64,000 nt of DNA, taken from DAOTVX01 sp034436015 (lineage in GTDB: Bacteria; Chloroflexota; Anaerolineae; Anaerolineales; Villigracilaceae). The stretch is taken from positions 1 to 64,000 of the forward strand of contig DAOTWG010000035.1 of NCBI GenBank assembly GCA_034436015.1. Reading direction: 5' to 3'. The position numbers and the translations under genes were made by a program. A model generated the notes under the pieces. That model did not search any database. It was not told where the DNA came from and saw only the letters and a list, made by a program, of their open reading frames with translations. Below, in pieces: positions 44,381-56,956 of the stretch; the first letter of the stretch is position 1; each line of letters begins with the position of its first letter.

Positions 44381-46522
44381 ATGATGCTGCGTCTCGCTCC
44401 TCGCCTGCTACGTGGGTTCTTGCTCGTTTGCGTTAGCATTCTGACTTTCGTGATCTTGATTCGGCCATGGGACTTGGGAGCATCCAACCTGCCGCTGCAC
44501 GAGGGGGACGCATCGCCGCAGGATTTCCTTGCGCCGCGCGATATTCAATATGAGAGTCAGGTGCTGACGGAAGAGGCGCGGCAAGCAGCCGAGCGTGCGG
44601 TGGAACCGGTCTATGCCCCACCGGACCCCTCAGTGGCGCGCCAGCAGATGGAACAACTTCAGGTTTCTTTGAATTACATTGCCTCCATCCTTGTCCATTC
44701 GGAATCGTCTACAGAGCAAAAGCGCGCGGCCTTACGCGGCGCGCCTCACGTCGCCCTCAGCGACGAAAACATTGGGAATCTTCTCCTGCTCACGCCAAAT
44801 GGCTGGGAGTTGGTGCAAGACGAGGCGCGCCGCGTGTTAGAGCGCGTCATGCAAAACGCCATTCGCAGCATGGACGTGGAGGCACAACGCAACAATCTGC
44901 CTTCTCTGGTCAGTGTTTCTCTGACCGAGCGGGAGGCAAGCATTGTCATTGCCCTTGTCTCTCCTCTGATTACAGCCAACAGCTTCTACAGCCCCGAGTT
45001 AACGGAGGCCGCGCGTCAGGAAGCACGCCAGGCTGTCCAACCTGTCATTAAGTCCTACGTGCGCGGTCAAACGGTCGTGCGACGCGGCCAAGTCATCGGC
45101 GCCGCAGAATTGGAAGCCCTGACCATGTTGGATCTCATCGAAACGCGCGATTCGCTCAACATGGTGGGAGCAGCGGCGCTGGTCGGCGCTTTGACCGCGA
45201 TTGTCGCCTTGTTCTACCACCGCGTACAAGCAGAAACGATCAAAGGGTTGCGTAGTTTGCTCGTCCTTTCTCTGTTGTTTCTGGTTTTCTTGGCGGGCGC
45301 GCGCTTGCTTTTGCCGGGGCACACTGTTCTCCCTTACCTTTACCCTTTGCCGGCGTTCTCCTTGCTTATCTCTGCGCTATTCGGGGTGGAAAGCGGCTTT
45401 GTCTTCAGCATCCTCCTAAGCACACTGGCTTCGTTTGGAATGGCTTCCGATCTCCTGCCTTACTATCTGTTCAGCAGTATTTGCGGTTCACTGGCGTTGG
45501 GGCAAGGACGTCGTCTCTTGGCCTTCCTGCGCGCAGCGGCCGCCATCACGCTGGCAGGTTCGGCGATTGTGGTCGCTTTTCGTTTGTCGTTCAACAATAT
45601 TCCTTGGGACTGGCTTGGTATTGCCACGTTGATCGGCGCGGCAGGTACCAACGGCATCATTTCCATTGGTTTTGCCCTGTTCTTGCAATTTTTGCTGGCG
45701 CAGTTTCTAGGACTGACCACCGCGCTGCAACTCCTGGAACTGTCGCGTCCCGATTTCCCTCTCCTTAAAGAACTGTTGAATCGCGCGCCGGGCACCTACC
45801 AACATAGTCTCCAAGTCGCCAATCTGGCCGAGCAAGCCGCCGAGCGGATCGGCGCCGATGGACTACTCACGCGCGTTGGCGCCTTGTTCCACGACATTGG
45901 CAAGCTCACCGATCCACCTTTTTTCATCGAAAATCAGCCCCCCGATCAACTCGACCCTCATGACAACATGAGTCCGGAGCAGGCCGCGGAAGGGATTATT
46001 CGCCATGTCCTTGACGGTCGCAAACTGGCCGTCAAGCATCGTCTCCCGCCGCAGATTACGGCCTTCATCGTGGAGCACCACGGCACGCTTCTCGCACGTT
46101 ACCATTACAACCGCGCCCTCGAAAAGGTCGGGGGAGACACAACGAAATTGGATGCCTCTCGTTTTCGTTACCCTGGGCCCACACCACACTCAAAGGAAAC
46201 AGTTATCCTAATGTTAGCCGATAGCGTCGAAGCGCGAGCGCGCGCCCAGCACCCAAAGAGCGATGACGATTTGCGCGCCATCGTGCAAACGGTGATCGAA
46301 CGCTGTCAGAGCGAGGGGCAATTTGTCCATGCTCCTGTAACCCATCACGACTTGACCCAGATTGCCGAGTCATTCCTAAACACCCTGCGCGGCACTTACC
46401 ATCCTCGCTTACAGTACCCGGCCGAGCTATCCGAGAAACAGGCCCGGGAGTCTTCCCAAACCGCTTTGTTCCCTTCCCAGAAACATCGCAAGCAAGGGGG
46501 AAGGGCGCGCACTGAAGGCTAG
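44381..46522 (+). CDS. PgpH-like 7TM HD-domain phosphodiesterase
   Basis: The 713-residue protein has one N-terminal membrane helix (about 12-30), a large extracytoplasmic 7TMR-HDED region (about 32-255), about seven membrane helices (258-455) and a C-terminal HD domain with LFHDIGKL near 502 and EHHGTLL. This is the layout of PgpH, which hydrolyses c-di-AMP. Its stop is about 90 bp before the aspS promoter, and the tail is basic. Other specificity cannot be excluded. Confidence 0.9.
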   Translation: MMLRLAPRLLRGFLLVCVSILTFVILIRPWDLGASNLPLHEGDASPQDFLAPRDIQYESQVLTEEARQAAERAVEPVYAPPDPSVARQQMEQLQVSLNYIASILVHSESSTEQKRAALRGAPHVALSDENIGNLLLLTPNGWELVQDEARRVLERVMQNAIRSMDVEAQRNNLPSLVSVSLTEREASIVIALVSPLITANSFYSPELTEAARQEARQAVQPVIKSYVRGQTVVRRGQVIGAAELEALTMLDLIETRDSLNMVGAAALVGALTAIVALFYHRVQAETIKGLRSLLVLSLLFLVFLAGARLLLPGHTVLPYLYPLPAFSLLISALFGVESGFVFSILLSTLASFGMASDLLPYYLFSSICGSLALGQGRRLLAFLRAAAAITLAGSAIVVAFRLSFNNIPWDWLGIATLIGAAGTNGIISIGFALFLQFLLAQFLGLTTALQLLELSRPDFPLLKELLNRAPGTYQHSLQVANLAEQAAERIGADGLLTRVGALFHDIGKLTDPPFFIENQPPDQLDPHDNMSPEQAAEGIIRHVLDGRKLAVKHRLPPQITAFIVEHHGTLLARYHYNRALEKVGGDTTKLDASRFRYPGPTPHSKETVILMLADSVEARARAQHPKSDDDLRAIVQTVIERCQSEGQFVHAPVTHHDLTQIAESFLNTLRGTYHPRLQYPAELSEKQARESSQTALFPSQKHRKQGGRARTEG

Positions 46523-46612
46523 CGCGTCCGATTTACGCCACTCTGTGATAACCTTGCCAGACAGGAGCATGGCTACGTGCTATCGCTCGCCCGGCGCATA
46601 GGGCGCGAATTA

Positions 46613-46621
46613 TGCTATAAT
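46613..46621 (+). promoter_or_regulatory. extended -10 promoter of the aspS-gatCAB operon
   Basis: TGCTATAAT is an extended -10 with a perfect hexamer (46616-46621). No -35 is apparent at 16-18 bp, as is common for extended -10 promoters. The start point near 46628 leaves about ten bases before the leader peptide ATG. Confidence 0.75.
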
Positions 46622-46636
46622 AGCCGCGAGGTTTGC

Positions 46637-46723
46637 ATGGACAACCACGACTTCGCCAATCATCCGAACAACAACGTGGACAACGCCCATTTGTGGAGTG
46701 TTGGGCGAAGTCGCGCGCGATAA
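46637..46723 (+). CDS. Asn/Asp-rich leader peptide of the aspS attenuator
   Basis: The ATG at 46637 has GAGG five bases upstream and opens a 28-codon frame ending at TAA (46721-46723). The first 16 residues are MDNHDFANHPNNNVDN: six Asn and three Asp, including three consecutive AAC codons (46667-46675) and GAC-AAC twice. The remainder is ordinary (ending SRAR). It is too short for an ordinary gene. It precedes aspartyl-tRNA synthetase and the GatCAB amidotransferase, which consume exactly these amino acids. The 3' half of the frame contains RNA segment 2 of the attenuator, so ribosome position sets the folding. It has not been shown to be translated. Confidence 0.75.
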   Translation: MDNHDFANHPNNNVDNAHLWSVGRSRAR

Positions 46724-46751
46724 GCACCCGCTCAGGCCAGGCATCGCCCAA
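46648..46751 (+). promoter_or_regulatory. alternative pairings of the aspS attenuator (segments 1, 2, 3)
   Basis: Segment 2 is TTGGGCGAAGTCG (46701-46713). It can pair upstream: GGCGAAGTCG (46704-46713) with CGACTTCGCC (46648-46657), ten perfect pairs; or TGGGCG (46702-46707) with CGCCCA (46684-46689), six pairs. It can also pair downstream: TTGGGCGA (46701-46708) with TCGCCCAA (46744-46751), eight perfect pairs. The downstream pairing consumes the 5' arm of the terminator, so it is an antiterminator. The stall codons lie between and over the segment-1 sequences. Confidence 0.75.
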
Positions 46752-46785
46752 TGTCTCCGCAAGGGACGTCGGGCGATTTATTTTA
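46743..46785 (+). terminator. attenuator terminator upstream of aspS
   Basis: ATCGCCC (46743-46749) pairs with GGGCGAT (46771-46777); after one mismatch, ATGTCTC (46751-46757) pairs with GGGACGT (46763-46769) through two G-U pairs, with loop CGCAA. The hairpin is followed at once by TTATTTTATT. It lies 19 bp before the aspS start, where a constitutive terminator would make no sense. Confidence 0.8.
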
Positions 46786-46803
46786 TTCGGTTCTGGAGGC
46801 AAG

Positions 46804-48588
46804 ATGTACAAGTCTCACACCTGCGGCGAATTGCGCGCCGAGCATATTGGGCAAACCGTCACTCTGGCCGGTTGGGTTCACCGCCAGCGCGATCATGGCG
46901 GCGTCATGTTCGTAGACTTGCGTGACCGGTTCGGCATTGTCCAGATCGTGGCAGATCCGGAAATAACCCCCGAGGCCCACGCAACCCTGTATCGGGCGCG
47001 ACCGGAATGGGTGCTTCAGGTCGTTGGTGTGGTAGAACGAAGACCGGCGGGGATGGAAAACCCTAAGTTAGAGACCGGCGCGATCGAAGTAGCGGCGCAA
47101 AAGGTCACTGTATTGAATCCCTCCAAGCCATTGCCCTTCCCCATTGATGAGCGCGAGAAGGTTACCGACGAAAACGTACGGCTGAAGTACCGGTACTTGG
47201 ACTTACGACGTGAGCGGATGCGGCGTAATCTGGAATTGCGACATCGGATCGTGCTCTTTATGCGCAACTATCTCTCCGCACGCGGTTTTCTCGAAATCGA
47301 GACGCCGATTCTGTTCAAGACAACCCCGGAAGGCGCGCGCGATTACCTCGTGCCCTCCCGTCTGTATCCTGGCCAGTTCTACGCTCTGCCACAATCACCG
47401 CAACAGTTGAAGCAGTTATTGATGATCGCCGGCATCGAGCGGTACTTCCAGATTGCGCGCTGCTTTCGCGACGAAGACCAGCGTGGCGACCGCCAGCCCG
47501 AGTTTACCCAGTTGGATTTGGAAATGGCGTTTGTCGAACGCGACGATGTGCTGGATGTTGTAGAGGGCCTGTACACGGATCTGGTTGCCGAGGTGGCGCC
47601 ACACAAGCGCCTCCTGGCCTCCCCCTGGCCAAAACTTACCTATGCCGAAGCGGTGAACCGCTTCGGCACCGATAAGCCCGACCTGCGCTTCGGTATGGAA
47701 TTGTGCGATGTCAGCAATGTGTTCCACCAGAGCGACTTCGGGGTCTTCCGTGCAGCGTTGGAGGCAGGCGGCACGGTCAAGTGCATCGCCGCGCCGGGTT
47801 GCGCCCACTACACACGCCGGCAGATTGACGACCTTACGGCGCAAGCAAAGGAACAGGGCGCGAGGGGCCTGGTCGCCATCTCGCTGAGCGAAGAAGGGCC
47901 AAAGGGGGCAGCGGCCAAGTTCTTCAGTGTGGGGCAAGTGGAGGAAATCAAAGCGCGCGCCGGCGCGCAGAACGGCGATTTGCTCCTCTTCGTCGCCGAC
48001 GACGCGAAAATCGTCCACAAGACGCTTGGCGCGTTGCGTTTGTGGTTCCGCGATGCGCTTCATCTTGCCGATCCAAATCTCTTGGCGTTTGCCTGGATAG
48101 TCGAGTTTCCGATGTTTGAATGGAACGAGGAGGAGAAACGATGGGATACCGCGCATCACCCCTTTACCATGCCGCGCATGGAACATCTCGACCGCTTCGA
48201 TACCGACCCGGCTTCCATTCTTTCCGAGGCGTACGATATGGTTTGCAACGGCTACGAAATGGCATCAGGCTCAATCCGTATCCACCGTCGCGATATTCAA
48301 AGTAAGGTTTTCCAAATGCTGGGCATCAACGAGGAGGAAGCACAAAGAAAGTTCGGTCACATGCTGGAGGCGTTCGAGTACGGCGCGCCGCCGCATGGCG
48401 GCATAGCGCCAGGAATTGATCGCCTGGTGATGTTGCTGGCCGACGAACCGAATATCCGTGAAGTGATTGCTTTTCCGAAGAATCAAGTCGCGCGAGACGT
48501 TATGGCGGATGCCCCATCTCCCGCCGACCCGAAACAACTCGAAGAACTCCACATCCGTCTTGTTTTGCCAAAGGAAAAAGCGTCATGA
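46804..48588 (+). CDS. aspS: aspartyl-tRNA synthetase, non-discriminating type
   Basis: The ATG at 46804 has TCTGGAGGC upstream and gives 594 residues; the longer frame to 46633 is the leader region. Bacterial AspRS features are the anticodon-binding OB fold, the QSPQQLKQ flipping loop, motif 2 CFRDEDQRGDRQPEFTQ, the GAD insertion and motif 3 HGGIAPGIDRLVML. In RQRDHGGV residue 31 is His, and residue 83 is Gly in RPAGMEN. Bacterial AspRS that also charge tRNA-Asn have His and Gly at these places, while Asp-specific ones have others. This fits the gatCAB genes behind it. Its last base overlaps gatC. Confidence 0.93.
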   Translation: MYKSHTCGELRAEHIGQTVTLAGWVHRQRDHGGVMFVDLRDRFGIVQIVADPEITPEAHATLYRARPEWVLQVVGVVERRPAGMENPKLETGAIEVAAQKVTVLNPSKPLPFPIDEREKVTDENVRLKYRYLDLRRERMRRNLELRHRIVLFMRNYLSARGFLEIETPILFKTTPEGARDYLVPSRLYPGQFYALPQSPQQLKQLLMIAGIERYFQIARCFRDEDQRGDRQPEFTQLDLEMAFVERDDVLDVVEGLYTDLVAEVAPHKRLLASPWPKLTYAEAVNRFGTDKPDLRFGMELCDVSNVFHQSDFGVFRAALEAGGTVKCIAAPGCAHYTRRQIDDLTAQAKEQGARGLVAISLSEEGPKGAAAKFFSVGQVEEIKARAGAQNGDLLLFVADDAKIVHKTLGALRLWFRDALHLADPNLLAFAWIVEFPMFEWNEEEKRWDTAHHPFTMPRMEHLDRFDTDPASILSEAYDMVCNGYEMASGSIRIHRRDIQSKVFQMLGINEEEAQRKFGHMLEAFEYGAPPHGGIAPGIDRLVMLLADEPNIREVIAFPKNQVARDVMADAPSPADPKQLEELHIRLVLPKEKAS

Positions 48589-48890
48589 TGACTTCCTTCA
48601 AGATCGACGCCGAGACGGTGCGCCATATGGCATTCCTCGTGCGTGTGGGCATCACCGACGAAGAGGCAGAGGCCTTCAGCCCGCAACTCTCGGCCATCAT
48701 CGCCTACTTCCACTTGCTGAATGAGGTGGATACCAGCCAAGCGCCTCCGGCAACACAACTCTCTGGTCTGCGAAACGTATGGCGCCCCGACGAAATCGCT
48801 CCTTCGATGGAGCGCGAGGCTTTCCTGTCCAACGTCCCCCGCCGCGCAGGAGCATATGTCCGGGTGCCGCTTGTGCTGGGCGAGGCATAA
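48585..48890 (+). CDS. gatC: Asp-tRNA(Asn)/Glu-tRNA(Gln) amidotransferase subunit C
   Basis: The 101-residue protein overlaps the aspS stop as ATGA and starts MMTSFKIDAETVRHMAFLVR; GatC features are LSAIIAYFHLLNEVDTSQ and NVWRPDE. GatC holds GatA and GatB together. Translation coupling to aspS supports a shared pathway: misacylated Asp-tRNA(Asn) amidation. Confidence 0.93.
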   Translation: MMTSFKIDAETVRHMAFLVRVGITDEEAEAFSPQLSAIIAYFHLLNEVDTSQAPPATQLSGLRNVWRPDEIAPSMEREAFLSNVPRRAGAYVRVPLVLGEA

Positions 48891-48907
48891 CGACGTAGGA
48901 GACCGAG

Positions 48908-50379
<1,472 letters not shown>

Positions 50380-50383
<4 letters not shown>

Positions 50384-51849
50384 GGCGAGCACGCTATGAG
50401 GCTGTGATTGGGTTGGAAATTCACGCCGAGCTGATCACCCGTTCCAAGATGTTTTGCCCTTGCTCGGCAGATTACGCCCATGCTACGGAACCGAACACGT
50501 TGATTTGTCCGGTGTGTACGGGCTTGCCGGGGTCAATGCCCGTGATCAATCGCAGGGCAGTGGAACAGGCAGTTATGGTCGGTTTGGCCCTGAACTGTCA
50601 GATCAACACCTTGAATGTCTTTGCCCGCAAGAACTATTATTACCCCGATTTGCCAAAAGGGTACCAGATTTCTCAGTATGATTTGCCGATTGCCGTCAAC
50701 GGCTGGTTGGACATTCCAATTGACGAAGCGAACACGATAGGGCGCGTGCGCATCCGCAGGGCGCATCTCGAGGAGGATACGGCCAAATTGTTTCACCAGG
50801 GCCAATCGGCATTGGTGGACTTCAACCGCGCCGGAGTCCCCTTATTGGAAATCGTCTCCGAGCCGGATATGCATTCGGTGGAAGCAGTACTGGCCTACGC
50901 CACGCGCATCCGCGCCATCTTGCGCTACCTGGGCGTCAACTCTGGGGATATGGAAAAAGGCGTTCTGCGCTTCGAGGCGAACGTCTCCTTGCGACCGGCC
51001 GGCAGCGACGAGTTACGCACACGCACGGAAATCAAGAATCTGAACAGCTTCCGCGCGCTGACCCGCGCGGTTGCTTATGAGATTCAACGGCAAACGGCTG
51101 TGTATGAGTCGGGAGGCGAAGTCATTCAGGAGACTCTCGGCTGGGACGATGTGCGCGGCGTCACCCTTTCTCAACGCGGCAAGGAAGAGGCGCACGACTA
51201 CCGCTACTTCCCCGAACCCGACTTGCCGCCGCTCGAACTTGAACCGGCATGGGTCGAACACCTACGGACGCAATTGCCTGAACTTCCCGATGCACGCTGT
51301 GAGCGTTTTGTGCGCGAGTACGGCCTGAGGATACAGGACGCCCGCTTGCTCACAAGCGAAAAGGCATTAGCAGATTACTTCGAGGCAGTGATCAAAACAT
51401 CCACAAGTTCACCCCAAGAAATCAGCAACTGGATGTGCGGTGAGTTCCTACGCTGTGTCAACGATCTCAACCTGACGATAGAAGAGGTATCGCTGGCGCC
51501 AGAGCACCTGGCGCAGCTGATTGACATGGTCGGCGCGGGGACGATCAACGCCGGCAGCGCCAAATTCGTCCTGCGCGAAATCTTCCAAAGCGGACAATCA
51601 CCCCAGGCTGTTGTGGAGGCGCACAATCTGGCGCAGGTTTCAGACGAACATTACCTGGCCTCTATCATCACGCAGGTACTCGAGGAGAATCCAGAAGTAG
51701 TAGCATCCTATCTGAACGGCAAAGAGACTGTTTTCCAATGGCTGATGGGACAAGTCGCCCGACTGACGCGCGGCAAAGCCAACCCTCAGCTCGCGCGCCG
51801 GCTCCTGTTGGCAAAATTGGAAGAGAGGAAGGCCTCACGCGGAGAATGA
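50380..51849 (+). CDS. gatB: Asp-tRNA(Asn)/Glu-tRNA(Gln) amidotransferase subunit B
   Basis: The start is the ATG at 50380, overlapping the gatA stop; the product has 489 residues. It has GLEIHAEL, the zinc-type cysteines in FCPCSADY and CPVCTGLPGSMP, KNYYYPDLPKGYQISQYD, and a YqeY-like C-terminal tail. GatB activates the carboxylate of the tRNA-bound Asp or Glu and hands it ammonia from GatA. A terminator after the operon is not evident. Confidence 0.96.
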
Positions 51850-51912
51850 AAAGGCCGGCAAAAACGAAGGAAGGCCAAGATTGCATCCGGTGAAGATTCG
51901 TCTGCCCCAATG

Positions 51913-52707
51913 TTAGAGGCGCAACAGCCTGTCCAGTTCGCCGAGTTCGATACGGGCGGTCAGGTCCAGGCTGAGTGGCGTGACCGAGACGAGACGTTCC
52001 ACGCGCAGGGCATAGACATCGCTATCCGGTTCACAATCGAGTTTCGGTTTCGTGCAGTAATCCAGCGCGGCCGCCTCATCCCAGCGCGTGCGCCGCGGCG
52101 GCAGAGGTTCGTAATAGCGCTGTCGGGAAAGCCGCGTCAACCGCCACGGTGTTTGATGGGTAGCGGAGGCCGGCACGTCCACTTTGAGTATATCTACTTC
52201 AGCAGGCAGACGATTCAGCAACATCCAACGCGCAAAGCGCGCGGTAAAGGATGCGGCGACGGAGAAATCCACGTCGCGCGCATACCGCCGATGATTTTTC
52301 TGGTCGGTCTCTAGCGAAACCGCCAGGGACGGAATGCCACTGCCTGCGGCCTCCAACGTCGCGCCAATGGTGCCAGATGACGTAATGCCGGTGCCGACGT
52401 TCTCGCCGTAATTGATGCCTGCTACCACCAAATGCGGCGCCTGGGGCATGATTTCGAGAAGGCCATGCAAAACGGCCTGCGCCGGCGTCCCGCCTACGGC
52501 GTAGGCCGTCCAGTCCTTTCCTCCTGCCCGCACAGTCCGTCGTTCGATGCGACCATCGGAAGTCGCCGGTAAACTGCGGCCCGCTCCCGACCATTGCTCG
52601 CGCGGCGCGACGACGTAGACCTGTCCCAATTCGGCCAGGGCCACCGCGGCCGCCCAAAGGCCAGGGGAATCAACGCCATCGTCGTTGGTCAAGAGGATAA
52701 GGTACAT
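51913..52707 (-). CDS. surE: second SurE-family nucleotidase
   Basis: The 264-residue protein opens ILLTNDDGVDSPGLWAAA and has VVAGINYGENVGTGITSSGT, typical of SurE. It is clearly divergent from the copy at 39449-40219 and has a different C-terminus (QRYYEPLPPRRTRWDE). Its role is likely phosphatase activity with other substrates. It lies 3' of tRNA-Arg, with a terminator between. Confidence 0.92.
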   Translation of the reverse strand: MYLILLTNDDGVDSPGLWAAAVALAELGQVYVVAPREQWSGAGRSLPATSDGRIERRTVRAGGKDWTAYAVGGTPAQAVLHGLLEIMPQAPHLVVAGINYGENVGTGITSSGTIGATLEAAGSGIPSLAVSLETDQKNHRRYARDVDFSVAASFTARFARWMLLNRLPAEVDILKVDVPASATHQTPWRLTRLSRQRYYEPLPPRRTRWDEAAALDYCTKPKLDCEPDSDVYALRVERLVSVTPLSLDLTARIELGELDRLLRL

Positions 52708-52726
52708 GCCGGACTATCCCTAATAG

Positions 52727-52753
52727 AAAACGAAGCGGACTAGCCGCTTCGTT
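52727..52753 (-). terminator. terminator of tRNA-Arg
   Basis: AACGAAGCGG (52729-52738) and CCGCTTCGTT (52744-52753) form a perfect 10-bp stem with a 5-base loop. On the minus strand it continues into TTTTCTATT, so it ends the tRNA transcript nine bases after the CCA. Confidence 0.85.
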
Positions 52754-52761
52754 CGCTCCTC

Positions 52762-52838
52762 TGGTGCCCCTTGCGTGATTCGAACACGCGGCCTTTTGGT
52801 CCGCAACCAAACGCTCTGATCCGCTGAGCTAAAGGGGC
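52762..52838 (-). tRNA. tRNA-Arg (anticodon GCG) with encoded CCA
   Basis: On the minus strand: acceptor GCCCCTT/AAGGGGC with discriminator A and encoded CCA (52764-52762), D-stem GCTC/GAGC, anticodon arm TTTGG-TTGCGGA-CCAAA and T-arm GCGTG/CACGC. The loop gives anticodon GCG, codon CGC, and the D-loop has the A20 expected of tRNA-Arg. Bacteria normally read CGC with an ACG (inosine) tRNA, so a GCG anticodon is unusual. Confidence 0.9.
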
Positions 52839-52859
52839 AGGTTTGCTTTCGCGGGTGGG

Positions 52860-52888
52860 ATTGTAATCCAGAATCAGGGGACGGTCAA
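52860..52888 (-). promoter_or_regulatory. promoter of tRNA-Arg
   Basis: On the minus strand TTGACC (52888-52883), 17 bp, TACAAT (52865-52860). The start near 52853 leaves a 15-base 5' leader for RNase P. Confidence 0.85.
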
Positions 52889-53005
52889 GAGTCTCGCGCG
52901 TGCTAAGCCATGTATGCAAAAGAGACCAAGAGTGCGGAGAGGCGTATCCCTGTTGCGGTTCTTTATAAAGCCGTTGTCTGCTTCTAGGCTGAAACAAACA
53001 CAGCC

Positions 53006-53165
53006 CACATGGACCGAACTTCGTGGGCCGACACCGACCGCTCCGGCAATCCCGTCAGCGCACAACGCTACCCGCCCTGCGGCGAAACGCGGTATACTTA
53101 CGGCCTCTCCCCCCAACTACGCCTACACCGGCCAAAAAGTCGAAACACTCCTAGAACTACATTGA
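53006..53165 (+). pseudogene. remnant of an RHS repeat-associated core protein
   Basis: In one frame the sequence reads a RHS-core-like pattern: TDRSGNPVSAQRY then PCGETRYTYG; after a run of six C (53109-53116 region) the reading frame changes and continues NYAYTGQKVETLLELH before a stop. The order SGN...QRY.P.GETR...Y.(F/Y)TGQ is the hallmark of RHS-core ends. No long frame, start or ribosome site is attached, so it is a broken fragment. The rest of 52839-53261 has no gene. Confidence 0.65.
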
Positions 53166-53261
53166 CAATGCCTTCCTTCTCCCCCGAGAAACCGGCCTAC
53201 TTGAACCGGCCTTCGTCGCGTGGATTATTCCATTCGTGGCGAAGAACGTTTCCCCGGCCTT

Positions 53262-53951
53262 TTACCATCGCCCCCAGCCGCTTTCCAAATAGAGAACGGG
53301 ACGTCTCCGCTGCCGGAGCATAGGGCCCAACAACATGCCGAACACAAACCCGCCGATATGCGCCCAAAAAGCAACACCGCCCAACTCTGCCATTCCTAGA
53401 GCCAACGTGCCCTCGAAAAACTGAAACAGAAACCACATTCCTAACACGACAATCGCCGGGATGCGAGCCAGCTGCACAAAGAAGCCAAAAGGAACCAGCG
53501 TGACAATACGACGGTGAGGGTAAAGCAAAAGGTAAGCCCCCAGCACGGCGGCAACGGCACCGCTCGCTCCGACCGTTGGGACGCGGGAAAACGGATAGAT
53601 AAACACATGGGTCAACGCAGCAAAGAAACCGCCAGCGAGGTAGAAAAGCAGATAGCGAAAATGCCCCAGCGCATCCTCGACATTATCGCCGAAAATCCAC
53701 AGGTAGAGCATATTTCCTAGCAAGTGCGCCAGCCCGGCGTGCATGAACATACTGCTCAGCATCGTGCGCACATCCCCCCAGTCCAAGCCGCTGGTCAGAT
53801 CGAAGGGGATCAGCGCCAGCCGATACAGGGTACTTTCCCCAGACGGCCCCAGACTGACCTGCCATAGGAACACCAATACGTTTCCTGCAATCAAGAGATA
53901 ATTCACCCAAGGAACACGATAGGTCGGATTTTCATCGCGGATAGGTATCAT
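53262..53951 (-). CDS. rhomboid-family intramembrane serine protease
   Basis: The 229-residue protein has six to seven membrane segments. The catalytic Ser is in VGASGAVAAVLG, the His in FWAHIGGFVFG, and the loop with HAGLAHLLGNMLYLWIFG is the usual Asn/His helix. It cleaves membrane-spanning substrates. The start MIPIRDENP is typical of bacterial rhomboids. The substrate is unknown. Confidence 0.93.
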   Translation of the reverse strand: MIPIRDENPTYRVPWVNYLLIAGNVLVFLWQVSLGPSGESTLYRLALIPFDLTSGLDWGDVRTMLSSMFMHAGLAHLLGNMLYLWIFGDNVEDALGHFRYLLFYLAGGFFAALTHVFIYPFSRVPTVGASGAVAAVLGAYLLLYPHRRIVTLVPFGFFVQLARIPAIVVLGMWFLFQFFEGTLALGMAELGGVAFWAHIGGFVFGMLLGPMLRQRRRPVLYLESGWGRW

Positions 53952-53982
53952 AACATTTCGCTAGGAAGATGAGGAAACACGA

Positions 53983-56511
<2,529 letters not shown>

Positions 56512-56618
56512 CCTGCTCTTTGGTCCCTTCGACGTTCTCAATCTGCTCCTTAATAACCAAACAGGTCCTGTACTCATTCCATACCGGAACAAGTCCCCAC
56601 CCGTTTTGCCCAACGCGC

Positions 56619-56642
56619 AACGCGCCCTTCCGAAGGGGCGTT
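56619..56642 (-). other. hairpin between copZ and copA
   Basis: AACGC-G-CCCTT (56619-56629) pairs with AAGGG-GCGTT (56633-56642), with a bulged G and loop CCG. On the minus strand it is followed by GCGCG and no U-run, so it is probably a processing or stability element in the copZ-copA mRNA. The U-run lies on the other strand. Confidence 0.4.
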
Positions 56643-56667
56643 TCGGTTTTTCACCCAACAACCGACA

Positions 56668-56874
56668 TTATGCTTCTGCCGGATAGTTGATCTTGGCAAG
56701 AAACGAGCGGATCGCGCGATCGTCAGCCGGCGCGTCGAACGTGACCGTGACCTGGCGCGCCTCCAGATCGGCCTTCACGCTTTTAACGCCTTCCAGCTCG
56801 GCAAGTTCACTCTCAATCGTATGCACACAATGCGGACAATGTATCGAGGGGATACGGTAGGTCGTGGTATTCAT
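56668..56874 (-). CDS. copZ: copper chaperone (CopZ-like HMA protein)
   Basis: The 68-residue ferredoxin-like protein has the metal motif SIHCPHCVHTIE and the fold end FLAKINYPAEA. It carries Cu(I) to CopA. AGGAGGAACC directly precedes the ATG. The CPHC motif with an added His differs from the typical MxCxxC. Confidence 0.92.
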   Translation of the reverse strand: MNTTTYRIPSIHCPHCVHTIESELAELEGVKSVKADLEARQVTVTFDAPADDRAIRSFLAKINYPAEA

Positions 56875-56920
56875 GGTTCCTCCTCAACAATGCTCGACAC
56901 AACGGTCTGGAATTGCGACA

Positions 56921-56949
56921 ATCATAGTCTTCTTTGGCAAAAATGTCAA
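56921..56949 (-). promoter_or_regulatory. promoter of copZ-copA
   Basis: On the minus strand TTGACA (56949-56944), 17 bp, TATGAT (56926-56921). The leader is about 40 bases. No CueR-type 19-bp spacer or CsoR box is evident. Confidence 0.8.
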
Positions 56950-56956
56950 GGCAACC

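Noticed and set aside
46622..46803. T-box riboswitch in the aspS leader
   Set aside because: No TGGNACCGCG-type T-box sequence, no AGUA-type loop and no stem I specifier pattern; the leader peptide with competing helices explains the structure better.
52914..53323. Two overlapping open frames as real genes
   Set aside because: They are the two frames of the broken RHS remnant extended by random sequence.
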